Origin: Actinomadura_E scrupuli
GTDB taxonomy: Bacteria > Actinomycetota > Actinomycetes > Streptosporangiales > Streptosporangiaceae
Reading direction: 5' to 3'
Length of the DNA stretch: 64,000 bases
NCBI RefSeq assembly: GCF_050971785.1
Contig: NZ_JBPCCU010000016.1
Location: 54,113-118,112, forward strand
Shown: piece by piece, positions 35,165 through 42,732 of the stretch
Layout: every line of letters begins with the position of its first letter
How positions within the stretch are numbered: the stretch's first letter is position 1
The notes under the pieces: model-generated
Database searches by the model: none
What the model saw: only the letters and a program-made list of their open reading frames with translations
Told to the model about the DNA's origin: nothing
Translations under genes and position numbers: made by a program

Positions 35165-35215
35165 CGAGGGAGCGGCTCAGAGCCGGGTGTCCCCGGGCCT
35201 CGAGCCACTCCCTCG
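35165..35215 (-). terminator. rpsO terminator / rpsO-pnp processing hairpin
   Basis: Fourteen-base arms (35165-35178 and 35202-35215) pair with one mismatch, and an inner CCGGG/CCCGG pair closes the loop. It begins eight bases after the rpsO stop. Similar hairpins attenuate rpsO-pnp transcripts and are cut by RNase III. Confidence 0.7.
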
Positions 35216-35222
35216 TCCATCA

Positions 35223-35492
35223 CTATCGGCGCAGACCGAGTCGCTCGATGAGCTGCCGGTAGCGGCTGATCTCCTTGTCCTGAAGGTACTTCAGGAGCCG
35301 GCGGCGGCGGCCGACCAGCAGCAGCAGGCCGCGGCGGCTGTGGTGATCGTGCTTGTGCGTCTTGAGGTGCTCCGTCAGATCGTTGATCCGGCGGGTCAGC
35401 AGCGCGACCTGGACTTCCGGGGATCCGGTGTCACCCTCACTGGTCGCGTACTCGGCGATGATCTGGTTCTTGATGGCGGTGTCGAGCGACAC
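35223..35492 (-). CDS. rpsO: 30S ribosomal protein S15
   Basis: The 89-residue protein has the full S15 sequence pattern: YATSEGDTGSPEVQVALLTRRINDLTEHLKTHKHDHHSRRGLLLLVGRRRRLLKYL. It binds the 16S rRNA central domain early in 30S assembly. The GTG at 35492 follows GGAG and gives the normal length of 89 residues; an upstream ATG would add eight foreign residues. pnp follows on the same strand. Confidence 0.97.
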   Translation of the reverse strand: MSLDTAIKNQIIAEYATSEGDTGSPEVQVALLTRRINDLTEHLKTHKHDHHSRRGLLLLVGRRRRLLKYLQDKEISRYRQLIERLGLRR

Positions 35493-35724
35493 GTGGCTCC
35501 TTCTTACGGTCGTCACCCGCAGATCCCGGCCGCTGTGCAGCTACTGGGTCCGCATGGCGCGTGTGGCGTCTTTCCTGAACTGGCGGCTGCCACATGAGGG
35601 TGCAGCAGACCAGACCGGGTGTCCTTTCCCGGCGACCACCCACGCTACCACGCTACGGACGGCGCCCCGTCACAACGGGACACTCTTCGTGTTCGGGCAG
35701 GTGCCGCGTGGCGCCCCTCGCGAT

Positions 35725-35905
35725 CTGGCACCCGCCTGATCAGCCACCCCTCTGATCAGCCACCCCTCTGATCAGGCACCCCGGGATCAAGCAGTCCAGG
35801 ATCAGTCACACCCGGGATCAAGCACGCCCGGGATCAAGCACGCCCGGGATCAGGCACGCCCGGGCTCAGGCACGCCCGAAATCGAGCACGCCCGGGATCA
35901 GGCAT
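35725..35905. repeat. 16-bp GATC-containing tandem array between ribF and rpsO
   Basis: About ten imperfect units near CACGCCCGGGATCAAG, preceded by three TGATCAGCCACCCCTC units, run up to and over the ribF stop codon. The 35493-35724 part of the gap holds the rpsO promoter region and nothing else recognisable. Confidence 0.8.
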
Positions 35906-36845
35906 CGCCGGAGGTGATCTCCCGGGCCCGGTCGACGTCGCGGTGCATCTCCTCGATGAGCGCCTCGATCGAGTCGAACTTCAGGGTGTCGCGGATCCGC
36001 GCGATGAAGTCGACCGCCACGTGCTCCCCGTAGAGATCCAGATCGTCACGGTCCAAGGCGTACGCCTCGACCGTGCGCGCCTCGCCGTCGAAGGTCGGGT
36101 TGGTGCCGATGGAGATCGCGGCGGGCCACCGGCACTCCGGGTAGCGGTCGGAGTCGCAGACCAGCCGGCCGGCGTAGACCCCGTCGCTGGGGATCGCGGT
36201 GTGCGGCAGGGACTCCAGGTTGGCGGTCGGGAAGCCGAGCGCCCGGCCCCGCTGGTGCCCGCGGACCACGATGCCCTCGACGCGGTGCGGGCGGCCGAGC
36301 GAGTGCGCGGCGGCCTCCACGTCGCCGGCGTCCAGCCGCTCGCGGATCGAGGTGGAGGAGATCGTCTCGCCGTTGGCCACCAGCGGCACCCCTTCCGCCA
36401 CGAAGTCGTACTTCTCGCCGAGCTCCTGCAGCAGCGCCACGTCTCCCCGCGCCTTGTGCCCGAAGCGGAAGTTCTCCCCGACGATCACGCGGAGCGCGTG
36501 CAGCCGGTCGACGAGCACCGACTGGACGAACTCGTCCGGTCCCATCTGGGACAGCTCGAAGGTGAACGGCAGGACGATCACGGCGTCGGTGCCCAGCCCG
36601 GACAGCAGCTCCGCACGCCGCCTGGGCGTGGACAGCAGCGGCGGATGCGTGCCCGGGCGTACGACCTCGTCGGGATGCGGATCGAAGGTGATCACGACCG
36701 ACCGGAGCCCCAGCTCGCGGGCGAGTTCGGCGGCTCCGCCGACGATGCGCTGATGACCTCGGTGCACACCGTCGAACACGCCGATGGTCACCACCGACCT
36801 GCCCCAGCCCGGGGGGACCTCATCGAGGCCGTGCCAGCGCCGCAC
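35898..36845 (-). CDS. ribF: Bifunctional riboflavin kinase / FAD synthetase
   Basis: The 315-residue enzyme phosphorylates riboflavin and adenylates FMN. The N-terminal nucleotidyltransferase half has TIGVFDGVHRGHQRIV and FDPHP; the C-terminal kinase half has GRALGFPTANLE and the DGVYAG segment. The ISSTSIRERL motif lies between. GAGGGAG precedes the GTG start. It lies between rpsO and truB, as in most actinomycetes. Confidence 0.95.
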   Translation of the reverse strand: MRRWHGLDEVPPGWGRSVVTIGVFDGVHRGHQRIVGGAAELARELGLRSVVITFDPHPDEVVRPGTHPPLLSTPRRRAELLSGLGTDAVIVLPFTFELSQMGPDEFVQSVLVDRLHALRVIVGENFRFGHKARGDVALLQELGEKYDFVAEGVPLVANGETISSTSIRERLDAGDVEAAAHSLGRPHRVEGIVVRGHQRGRALGFPTANLESLPHTAIPSDGVYAGRLVCDSDRYPECRWPAAISIGTNPTFDGEARTVEAYALDRDDLDLYGEHVAVDFIARIRDTLKFDSIEALIEEMHRDVDRAREITSGDA

Positions 36846-36963
36846 CTGCTCGCTCCCTCACGTCGACGTTCTCTCCGGGGTGACCGCCGGCCCCTGCGGG
36901 ACGGCGCTCCGACAAGCCTGCCATGCGCGCCCCGGCGGCCATGAGGGCGGGGCGTAATAAATT

Positions 36964-36977
36964 CTACTGTTCAGTAG
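36964..36977. promoter_or_regulatory. Palindrome CTACTG-TT-CAGTAG between the hemolysin III-like gene and ribF
   Basis: The 14-base palindrome in an AT-rich patch lies about 120 bases upstream of ribF and 25 bases past the end of the hemolysin III-like gene. The shape fits a TetR-type operator or a small hairpin. It is unassigned. Confidence 0.4.
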
Positions 36978-37002
36978 CGCATCAGCGGCCAATCGCGGGC
37001 TC

Positions 37003-37713
37003 TCAGCCGGCCCGGTGGACCACCAGGGAGACCGCGACGAACTGTGCCACGTAGGCCGCCAGCGTGAAGGTGTGGAAGACCTCGTGGAAGCCGAACCAGC
37101 GTGGTGAGGGGTCCGGGCGCCGCAGGCCGTACACCACCGCACCGCCGCTGTAGAGTACGCCACCGGCCGCCAGCAGCACGCAGACCGCCACCCCGGCACC
37201 GTCGGCGAGCTGCGGCATGACGAACACCGCGACCCAGCCGAGCGCGATGTAGAGCGAGACGTACAGCCATCGCGGGGCCGAGATCCATACCGTACGGAAG
37301 ATCACGCCCAGCGCGGCGCCGGCCCACACCACCGACAGGACCACGGCGCGGACGGCCCCGTCCAGGGCCAGCAGCGCCAGCGGGGTGTAGGTCCCCGCGA
37401 TGATCAGGTAGATGTTGGCGTGGTCGAAGCGCCGCAGCCCCTCGGTCAGCCGCGGCGACGACCGGCCCCGGTGGTAGAGCGCGGAGACGCCGAACATCAG
37501 CGCCGACGTCAGGGTGTAGAGCGCCGAGGCCAGTCGGGCCTGCTGGGTCGGCCCCAGCGCGACCAGGATCAGGCCGGCCACCAGCGCGGCCGGGAAGGCG
37601 ACCGCGTGCAGTGCGCCGCGCAGCCGCGGCTTCTGCGGCGGCACCTCGGCGGCGGCGATACCGGGAACGAACGCGGCGGACGGATCGGCCGGAGATCCGG
37701 TCGATGTGATCAT
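37003..37713 (-). CDS. Hemolysin III / PAQR-family membrane protein
   Basis: The 236-residue protein has seven transmembrane helices and the family landmarks: SALYHRG in helix 2, RRFDHANIYLIIAGTYTPLALL, and the metal-binding HEVFHTFTLAA near the C-terminus (first His in SALYH, two in HEVFH). PAQR proteins are zinc-dependent and ceramidase-like. The ATG at 37713 is selected because AAGGAGG lies five bases upstream; the GTG two codons earlier falls inside that site. Confidence 0.9.
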   Translation of the reverse strand: MITSTGSPADPSAAFVPGIAAAEVPPQKPRLRGALHAVAFPAALVAGLILVALGPTQQARLASALYTLTSALMFGVSALYHRGRSSPRLTEGLRRFDHANIYLIIAGTYTPLALLALDGAVRAVVLSVVWAGAALGVIFRTVWISAPRWLYVSLYIALGWVAVFVMPQLADGAGVAVCVLLAAGGVLYSGGAVVYGLRRPDPSPRWFGFHEVFHTFTLAAYVAQFVAVSLVVHRAG

Positions 37714-37800
37714 CGGCACCTCCTTCGATGTTGTGGGGCCCGATGGCGCCGGGCCTTCGATGACTCGCGGGCCTCGGTCAGCCGACCTCGGCCACTTAAC

Positions 37801-37829
37801 TTACGCTTCCGTAGGTTACGCCACCGTAG
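37801..37829 (-). promoter_or_regulatory. Tandem TTACG-N4-CGTAG operators upstream of the hemolysin III-like gene
   Basis: TTACGCTTCCGTAG (37801-37814) and TTACGCCACCGTAG (37816-37829) are near-palindromes 15 bases apart, about 90 bases upstream of the gene. Such twin sites suggest dimeric repressors of the TetR type binding side by side. Confidence 0.6.
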
Positions 37830-37899
37830 GTTGTCTGGAGGCACTCCGAGCTCGTGATTCGCCTCACTCGGGCCTGGACGCGGGTGCGCGCCCGGGAGG

Positions 37900-38793
37900 T
37901 CAGGGGACGAAGACCGCCAGGGGCTTGGCCACCTCACCCTGCTCCTCGACCAGGGCGAGCAGGGTGCCGTCCGGGGCGTAGACCCCGACCGGGCCCGGGC
38001 CGAGCCCCGCCGCGGGCAGCCGGCCGCCATGGCTGACCGTACGGACCTCGTCGCCGGACACGTCGCGCCGGGGGAACGCGGCGGCGACGGCCTCACCGAT
38101 CGGCAGCACCACGCACTCCTCGGTGAGCTGCTCGATCGTGCGGGCCATGGTCAGGTCGTACGGGCCGACCCGGGTGCGGCGGAGGGCGGTCAGATGACCA
38201 CCGGTGCCCAGCGATCCGCCCAGGTCGCGGGCGAGCGCCCTGATGTAGGTGCCGGACGAGCAGGTGATCGACGCGTCGAGGTCGATCAGGTCGCCGTGCC
38301 TGCGGATCGCGCTCACCGTGAACTCGGCGACGGTGACCGGCCGCGCCGCCATCTCGACCTGCTCACCGGCCCGGACCCTCTTGTAGGCCCGCTTGCCGTC
38401 GACCTTGATCGCGCTCACCTGCGGCGGCACCTGCCGGATCTCGCCGGTGAGCCTGCCGATACCGGCCAGCAGGTCCTCGTCGGTGACCGCGGCGGCGGAC
38501 GCCGAGGCGATGATCTCCCCTTCGGCGTCGTCGGTGTTGGTGGACCGGCCGAGCCGGATGGTGGCGTCGTAACCCTTCTGGGTCAGCGCCAGATGCCCCA
38601 GAAGCCGGGTGGCCTTCTCCACTCCGATCACCAGCACGCCGGTGGCCATCGGGTCGAGGGTGCCGGCGTGCCCGACCCGGCGGGTCCCCGCCAGCCGGCG
38701 CATCTTGGCCACCACGTCGTGGGAGGTCCAGTCCGCCGGCTTGTCCACGATGACGATCCCGCTCTGCGAGCCCACGCCCCACGTCCCCCTCAT
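37900..38793 (-). CDS. truB: tRNA pseudouridine(55) synthase
   Basis: The 297-residue enzyme makes pseudouridine 55 in the T-loop of tRNA. The catalytic Asp is in RRVGHAGTLDPMATGVL; SGIVIVDKPADWTSHDVVAKMR and SSGTYIRALARDLG are further TruB motifs, and a PUA-like C-terminus ends the protein. The ATG at 38793 has a weak ribosome site; a GTG five codons later has AGGGGG upstream and is also possible. Usually truB is directly beside rbfA; here a 1.7-kb opposite-strand cassette and a DHH gene lie between. Confidence 0.94.
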   Translation of the reverse strand: MRGTWGVGSQSGIVIVDKPADWTSHDVVAKMRRLAGTRRVGHAGTLDPMATGVLVIGVEKATRLLGHLALTQKGYDATIRLGRSTNTDDAEGEIIASASAAAVTDEDLLAGIGRLTGEIRQVPPQVSAIKVDGKRAYKRVRAGEQVEMAARPVTVAEFTVSAIRRHGDLIDLDASITCSSGTYIRALARDLGGSLGTGGHLTALRRTRVGPYDLTMARTIEQLTEECVVLPIGEAVAAAFPRRDVSGDEVRTVSHGGRLPAAGLGPGPVGVYAPDGTLLALVEEQGEVAKPLAVFVP

Positions 38794-38897
38794 GATCGGC
38801 CGCTGGGAGCACCAGCGCCCGCCGAACAGCGTCCGGCGAATATCACCGGACGAATATGGATGACTGCATTGCCCGCGGACGGAGCCGTGGGTTCCAC

Positions 38898-38940
38898 TTA
38901 CAGTGACGCCTTTACAGTGCCGCCTTCTTACCGTGCCGCC
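38898..38940 (+). promoter_or_regulatory. Three direct repeats upstream of the unknown two-gene cassette
   Basis: TTACAGTGACGCC (38898-38910), TTACAGTGCCGCC (38912-38924) and TTACCGTGCCGCC (38928-38940) are near-identical 13-base units at 14- and 16-base spacing. They end about 30 bases before the preferred start of the first cassette gene, so they probably form its promoter/operator. They also stand in the upstream region of truB. Confidence 0.6.
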
Positions 38941-38970
38941 CTCCCCAGCATCGTACGGAGATCCCGCAAA

Positions 38971-39882
38971 ATGATCGGCGACCAGAGATCGGCCGGCCAT
39001 CGGCCGGCTCGCCGGCACCTCCGCATCCACGGTGTGGTGCCACCCGCCGCCCCGGGCGCCATCCGGCACGAGCCTTCCATGTCCCTGTGCTCCCTGGAGG
39101 TCTTCCGCCGCTACGGCGGCGCTGTGGCCTCCATGGCGCTCGAGGCACTGCTCAGGCTGGGCGCGTTGGACGAGATCCTCCTCGCGGTGCGTTCCGGCAC
39201 CGGTCTGGCGTTGCGGATCAGCACCTATTCCATCTGGCTGGAAGCCGGGCAGGTACCGAGCTCCCGAAGCGACTGGCACATCGACCGTACCGGTGGCATC
39301 CGCGGGGCCGGAGCGGACGAGCGCTATGACGCGTCCGACACCACCAGGCGGCGCAGCTTCGCTCTCACCTGCCTGTTCGCACCGGACGGGGACGGCCGCG
39401 ACCGGGACACGCTGGACACGGCGAGCACCGAGTTCGTGACCCGTCCCAGCGCCATCGACCTGCCCGACGGCTGGACGACGACCGGGCAGGTGGGCCGCCG
39501 CATCGAGGCGTGGAGGTCGGCCGGCTGTCACTCCGAGCCCTGCGGGAACGCGTCGGCGGTGTCCTTCAGCGCCCGCGCCGTCCACCGGCCCGGCCTGGCG
39601 CGGGTGGCCGGATGGCGATTCCTGCTCCGGGTCGGCGCGTACGAGACGTCCACCTCCCCGTACCAGGATCACGTGACGGTGTGCAACCCCTTCTGCACCA
39701 GGTCGGAACCCGGTTTCCTGCTCAGACCGGTCGGCGGCAAGGACCCGGTCGCGCCCAGGTCGCGCTGGTCGCTCCCGGCCCACGACAGCCGCGGCATCCG
39801 GTCCTTGTTCCGGAGCAGCGGTCTCCGGCCCGACCCTGCCGCCGCCGCGCGAGCGGCCGACCGGGTGCGCGATGCTCTCTAG
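38971..39882 (+). CDS. Unknown protein with HxD...H pattern (2OG-Fe(II) oxygenase/cupin-like?)
   Basis: No family was recognised with certainty. With the ATG at 38971 (GGAG ten bases upstream) it has 303 residues; an ATG at 39079 is the alternative. After a polar start come a helical block (LEVFRRYGGAVASMALEALLRLGALDEIL), then ISTYSIWLEAGQ..SDWHIDRTGG (H103, D105), ASTEFVTRP (E154) and ARAVHRPGLARVAGWRFLLRVGAYE (H205, R216/R220). The HxD-TEF-H-R order recalls double-stranded beta-helix dioxygenases such as DUF1826, but this is inference. Cys-rich stretches (CHSEPC, CNPFC) follow. It overlaps the next gene by 11 bases. Confidence 0.6.
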   Translation: MIGDQRSAGHRPARRHLRIHGVVPPAAPGAIRHEPSMSLCSLEVFRRYGGAVASMALEALLRLGALDEILLAVRSGTGLALRISTYSIWLEAGQVPSSRSDWHIDRTGGIRGAGADERYDASDTTRRRSFALTCLFAPDGDGRDRDTLDTASTEFVTRPSAIDLPDGWTTTGQVGRRIEAWRSAGCHSEPCGNASAVSFSARAVHRPGLARVAGWRFLLRVGAYETSTSPYQDHVTVCNPFCTRSEPGFLLRPVGGKDPVAPRSRWSLPAHDSRGIRSLFRSSGLRPDPAAAARAADRVRDAL

Positions 39883-40645
39883 ACGGCACAGACGCGCGGA
39901 CAACAGCGGCCCGGGCAGCAGCCGCGCAGCCGGCGGAAGCAGTGACGGCGGACGCACGGACGGAGGCGCGGAGAGCGGCTCCGAGCAGTTCGCGGTGATG
40001 TTCCTCCTGGAGGAGATGCGGGGGGCGGAGGAGGAGTTCCGCAGGCTGCGATCCGAGGGGCACGCCAAGGTGACCGTCTTCCTGACGCTCACCGGCGTGG
40101 CCGTCGGACTGGTGGGGACGATCAGCGGGATCAAGGGCATCGACGGCTCGGCGGTGGAACGGGTGGCGCTGGCCGCGGCGGTGGTCGTCGCGCTGATCGG
40201 CACCAACACCTTCGTCAGCCTCGTCGTGCGCGACATCGGCACCGACGCCTGCGCGCGGGCGACCGCGCGTGTCCGGCAGTACTTCCTGGCCCGGCATCCG
40301 GACGTGGCCGACCACGTGAGCTGGCAGCGGATCGACGCGCCGACGGTCTGGGTGACGCGGCCCCGGAGCCTCGCCCGGCGTCAGGTCTCGGTGATCACCG
40401 CCGGTGCCTGGGGGGCCGCGGCGGGTACCTTGTGCCTCCTTGTTCTGCCCCATGACGTTCATCGCCATGGCGCTCAGCTCTCTGGGGTCGATCTCCCCGG
40501 CGTGCATCTCCCCGGCGCCCTGCTCGCACTCGGCGTCGGAGTCGGCGTGGCCGCGGCGGCCTGGACCCTGCTCACGCGATGGGCCGGCGGACGGTTCCGT
40601 ACCGTGGCCGCGCGCGCCGCGCGTGAGCAGCGGTTCCACGCATGA
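39872..40645 (+). CDS. Unknown four-helix membrane protein coupled to the HxD gene
   Basis: The 257-residue protein starts inside the end of the preceding gene, which implies coupled expression. It has a Gly/Ser-rich tail (1-38), an amphipathic helix EMRGAEEEFRRLRSEG before TM1 (66-87), TM2 (97-119), a 50-residue cytosolic segment with ARVRQYFLARHP, TM3 (172-193) and TM4 (213-235). Two hairpins with a charged helix in front resemble SLATT-type and other small membrane effectors of bacterial defence systems, but no specific motif proves this. Confidence 0.6.
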   Translation: MLSRRHRRADNSGPGSSRAAGGSSDGGRTDGGAESGSEQFAVMFLLEEMRGAEEEFRRLRSEGHAKVTVFLTLTGVAVGLVGTISGIKGIDGSAVERVALAAAVVVALIGTNTFVSLVVRDIGTDACARATARVRQYFLARHPDVADHVSWQRIDAPTVWVTRPRSLARRQVSVITAGAWGAAAGTLCLLVLPHDVHRHGAQLSGVDLPGVHLPGALLALGVGVGVAAAAWTLLTRWAGGRFRTVAARAAREQRFHA

Positions 40646-40684
40646 GAGGGGTGCGCCGGCCCCATCGCGATGACCCCGGTGGGA

Positions 40685-41689
40685 TCAGGGCAGGGACCGC
40701 GACGACAGGAGAGCCAGCAGCCTGTCGATCGCCGCGCTGACGGGACCGGTCCAGAGAAAGCCCGCCATCTCCGGATTGCCTCCCCCCGACAACGCCAGGC
40801 AGACCCGGCTGAGGTCCACCCGGCCCTTCGACCGGGTGGAGACGTACCAGCCGCCGTCGTCCATCTCCTTGAACACGACCGCCACCTCCGCCTCGTCGGT
40901 CCGCTTGACGACGTCGATGATGCTCTCGACCTGGTCGAACGACACGGAGTTGGCGACCCGGTCCGCCTTGGTGACCGTGGTCCAGACCAGGCCCATTCCC
41001 CCCACCGCGTCGGGCTCCAGCCGTGCCCGGCCCAGTGCGGCCGAGAGCACCTGGAGGTAGCCGAACGGCGCGCGGTCCCAGAGCTCCCGCCCCACGGCGT
41101 CGGGCCGTACGCCAGCGGTCAGCAGGCGCGCGGCCAGCGTGTGCACGGCCGGGGTGGTGGAGGCGAACTTGAACGACCCGGTGTCGCTGGCCAGCCCGGC
41201 GTACAGGTTCAGCGCGATGTCGGGCGTCGGTTCCACGCCGAGCCGGGTGAGCAGCTCCTCGGTCAGGACCGCGGTCGCCGCCGCGGCCGGGTCGACCAGG
41301 CGTACGGTGCCGAACGCGCCGGCGGCCCCGGTGTTGGAGGCGTGGTGGTCGAGGACGATGAGCTCACGGGCCTTCTCCGCGTGCGGCGCCAGCGAACCGA
41401 GCCGCTCGGCGCTGGCCGCGTCGAAGGTGAGCATGAGGTCCGGGTCGACGGGATACCCGGCCGGCTCGACCAGCAGCTCCTGGCCGGGCAGGAACCGCAG
41501 GATCGACGGCACGACGAACGGATCCCCGAACGAGGCCGTACAGCGGACGCCGCGCCGGCGCAGGCCCAGCCCGAACGCGAGCATGGAACCGAGCGCGTCG
41601 CCGTCCGGGGAGACGTGGCAGGCCAGGCACACCTCGTCCGCCTGCTCGATCAGGGCCACCGCCCGGCCCCAATCCAGCCCGCCGCTCAT
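40685..41689 (-). CDS. DHH/DHHA1 phosphoesterase (NrnA-like nanoRNase / pAp phosphatase)
   Basis: The 334-residue protein has the DHH metal motifs: CHVSPDGDALGS (HxxPDxDxxGS), LTFDAAS, VLDHHASN (DHH) and SDTGSF, with the DHHA1 domain at the end (RSKGRVDLSRVCLALSGGGNPEMAGF, the GGGxxxAxG type motif). NrnA enzymes break down 2-5-nucleotide RNAs and pAp. It follows rbfA after 25 bases, a conserved actinobacterial order. Confidence 0.92.
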   Translation of the reverse strand: MSGGLDWGRAVALIEQADEVCLACHVSPDGDALGSMLAFGLGLRRRGVRCTASFGDPFVVPSILRFLPGQELLVEPAGYPVDPDLMLTFDAASAERLGSLAPHAEKARELIVLDHHASNTGAAGAFGTVRLVDPAAAATAVLTEELLTRLGVEPTPDIALNLYAGLASDTGSFKFASTTPAVHTLAARLLTAGVRPDAVGRELWDRAPFGYLQVLSAALGRARLEPDAVGGMGLVWTTVTKADRVANSVSFDQVESIIDVVKRTDEAEVAVVFKEMDDGGWYVSTRSKGRVDLSRVCLALSGGGNPEMAGFLWTGPVSAAIDRLLALLSSRSLP

Positions 41690-41714
41690 GGCTTCGCCCT
41701 GCCCGCACGCTCGC

Positions 41715-42185
41715 TCACGGTGCGGAGTATCCCGCTTCCCCGTCGTCGTCGGCATCGGTTTCGGCAAGCTCGTCATCGACCCGGTACGGGTTGGGATCAC
41801 CGGCGGGCTTGGCGCCCTCCGCGACCCTGGCCACCTGCTCGTCCTGGGCACGCGCCTTGGCGAGCAGCTCGTCCAGGTGCTTGGCGTTGTCCATCACGGC
41901 GTCCAGGACGAACGTCAGGGTGGGGGTACGCCGCAGCCCGGTCTGCCGGCCCACCTCGGAGCGGAGGACGCCCTTGGCGCTCTCCAGGGCGGCGGCGGTG
42001 TCCGCACGCTCCCCGTCGGAGCCGTACACGGTGTAGTAGACCGTGGCCTCACCCAGGTCGTTGGTCATCCGCGCATCGGTCACCGTGACGAAACCGAGCC
42101 GCGGATCCTTGATCCGCCGCTCCAGCATCTCCGCCACGATCTGCTGAATACGATCAGCGAGCTTTCGAGCCCGAGCCGCGTCCAT
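41715..42185 (-). CDS. rbfA: Ribosome-binding factor A
   Basis: The 156-residue KH-like protein assists late 30S maturation and cold adaptation. It has RKLADRIQQIVAEMLERRIKDPRLGFVTVTDARMTNDLGEATVYYTVYG and the LRSEVGRQTGLRRTPTLTFVLD strand-helix region typical of RbfA. The acidic C-terminal 35 residues are a common actinobacterial addition. GAGGAG precedes the ATG, lying in the end of the DUF503 gene. Confidence 0.95.
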   Translation of the reverse strand: MDAARARKLADRIQQIVAEMLERRIKDPRLGFVTVTDARMTNDLGEATVYYTVYGSDGERADTAAALESAKGVLRSEVGRQTGLRRTPTLTFVLDAVMDNAKHLDELLAKARAQDEQVARVAEGAKPAGDPNPYRVDDELAETDADDDGEAGYSAP

Positions 42186-42190
42186 GAGTC

Positions 42191-42487
42191 CTACTCCTCG
42201 TCGTTGAAGAGCCGCTGCCGGGCCGACAGCAGCTCGATATCCGGCCGACTCGCGATGAGCCGTTCGCAGGCGTCGAGCATGGTGCTGCAGTGGTCCGCCG
42301 TGGAGGACACCACCGCGACTCCCAGCTCGGCCCGCCGATGCACATCCTGGTCGCCGGTCTCCGCGACCGCTACCCCGGGAAAGCGGCGCTGCACCTCCGC
42401 CACGATCGGCCGGACGACCGATCGCTTCTGCTTCAGGGACCGTACGTCACCCAGCAGCAGATCCACCGTCAGCGCACCAACGAACAC
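42191..42487 (-). CDS. DUF503 family protein (YlxP-like)
   Basis: The 98-residue protein has the DUF503 core: VGALTVDLLLGDVRSLKQKRSVVRPIVAEVQRRFPGVAVAETGDQDVHRRAELGVAVVS. The family is a small alpha/beta protein found between infB and rbfA in Gram-positive bacteria, with a suggested role in ribosome function or competence of unknown mechanism. It ends six bases before rbfA. The start is GTG at 42487. Confidence 0.9.
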   Translation of the reverse strand: MFVGALTVDLLLGDVRSLKQKRSVVRPIVAEVQRRFPGVAVAETGDQDVHRRAELGVAVVSSTADHCSTMLDACERLIASRPDIELLSARQRLFNDEE

Positions 42488-42664
42488 CTAAGAGATCACC
42501 TCGTTGAAGTCAGGGTTTGCAGGCAGCAGGTGACATTTCACGACGTAAGGCCAGGTTATGGGAACAACCTGGCGTCTGGGAACATGCCCACCACCTGCGC
42601 GGATCCCTATTCTCTACCTTGATCACGTAGAAAGTCGACGGAATAACCGCGCTCGGACATGGCA

Positions 42665-42698
42665 GGAGGGGCGGCCCGGTGGCTCGGGCCGCCCCTCC
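42665..42698 (-). terminator. Intrinsic-type terminator of infB
   Basis: Perfect 13-base arms GGAGGGGCGGCCC and GGGCCGCCCCTCC close an eight-base loop 35 bases after the infB stop. A second, smaller hairpin (CCAGGTT/AACCTGG, 42551-42572) stands between it and DUF503. The 245-base gap has no gene. Confidence 0.8.
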
Positions 42699-42732
42699 TC
42701 GACACCCTGGGAGACACCCTGGGACGAGAACC

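Larger units (their letters stand above)
34857..35222. other. rpsO-pnp intergenic leader
   Basis: These 366 bases hold the terminator-like hairpin after rpsO (35165-35215), a six-unit 15-base array (35026-35115) and then about 170 bases of pnp leader. In other bacteria PNPase and RNase III regulate pnp through a leader hairpin here. No standard gene is present. Confidence 0.7.

Noticed and set aside
35725..35905. Possible CRISPR array
   Set aside because: Units are adjacent, with no spacers of constant length and no palindromic 28-37-base repeat; no cas genes in the window.
37900..40242. Long minus-strand frame extending truB to 780 residues
   Set aside because: The added part is antisense to the cassette gene and has no domain; TruB begins near 38793.
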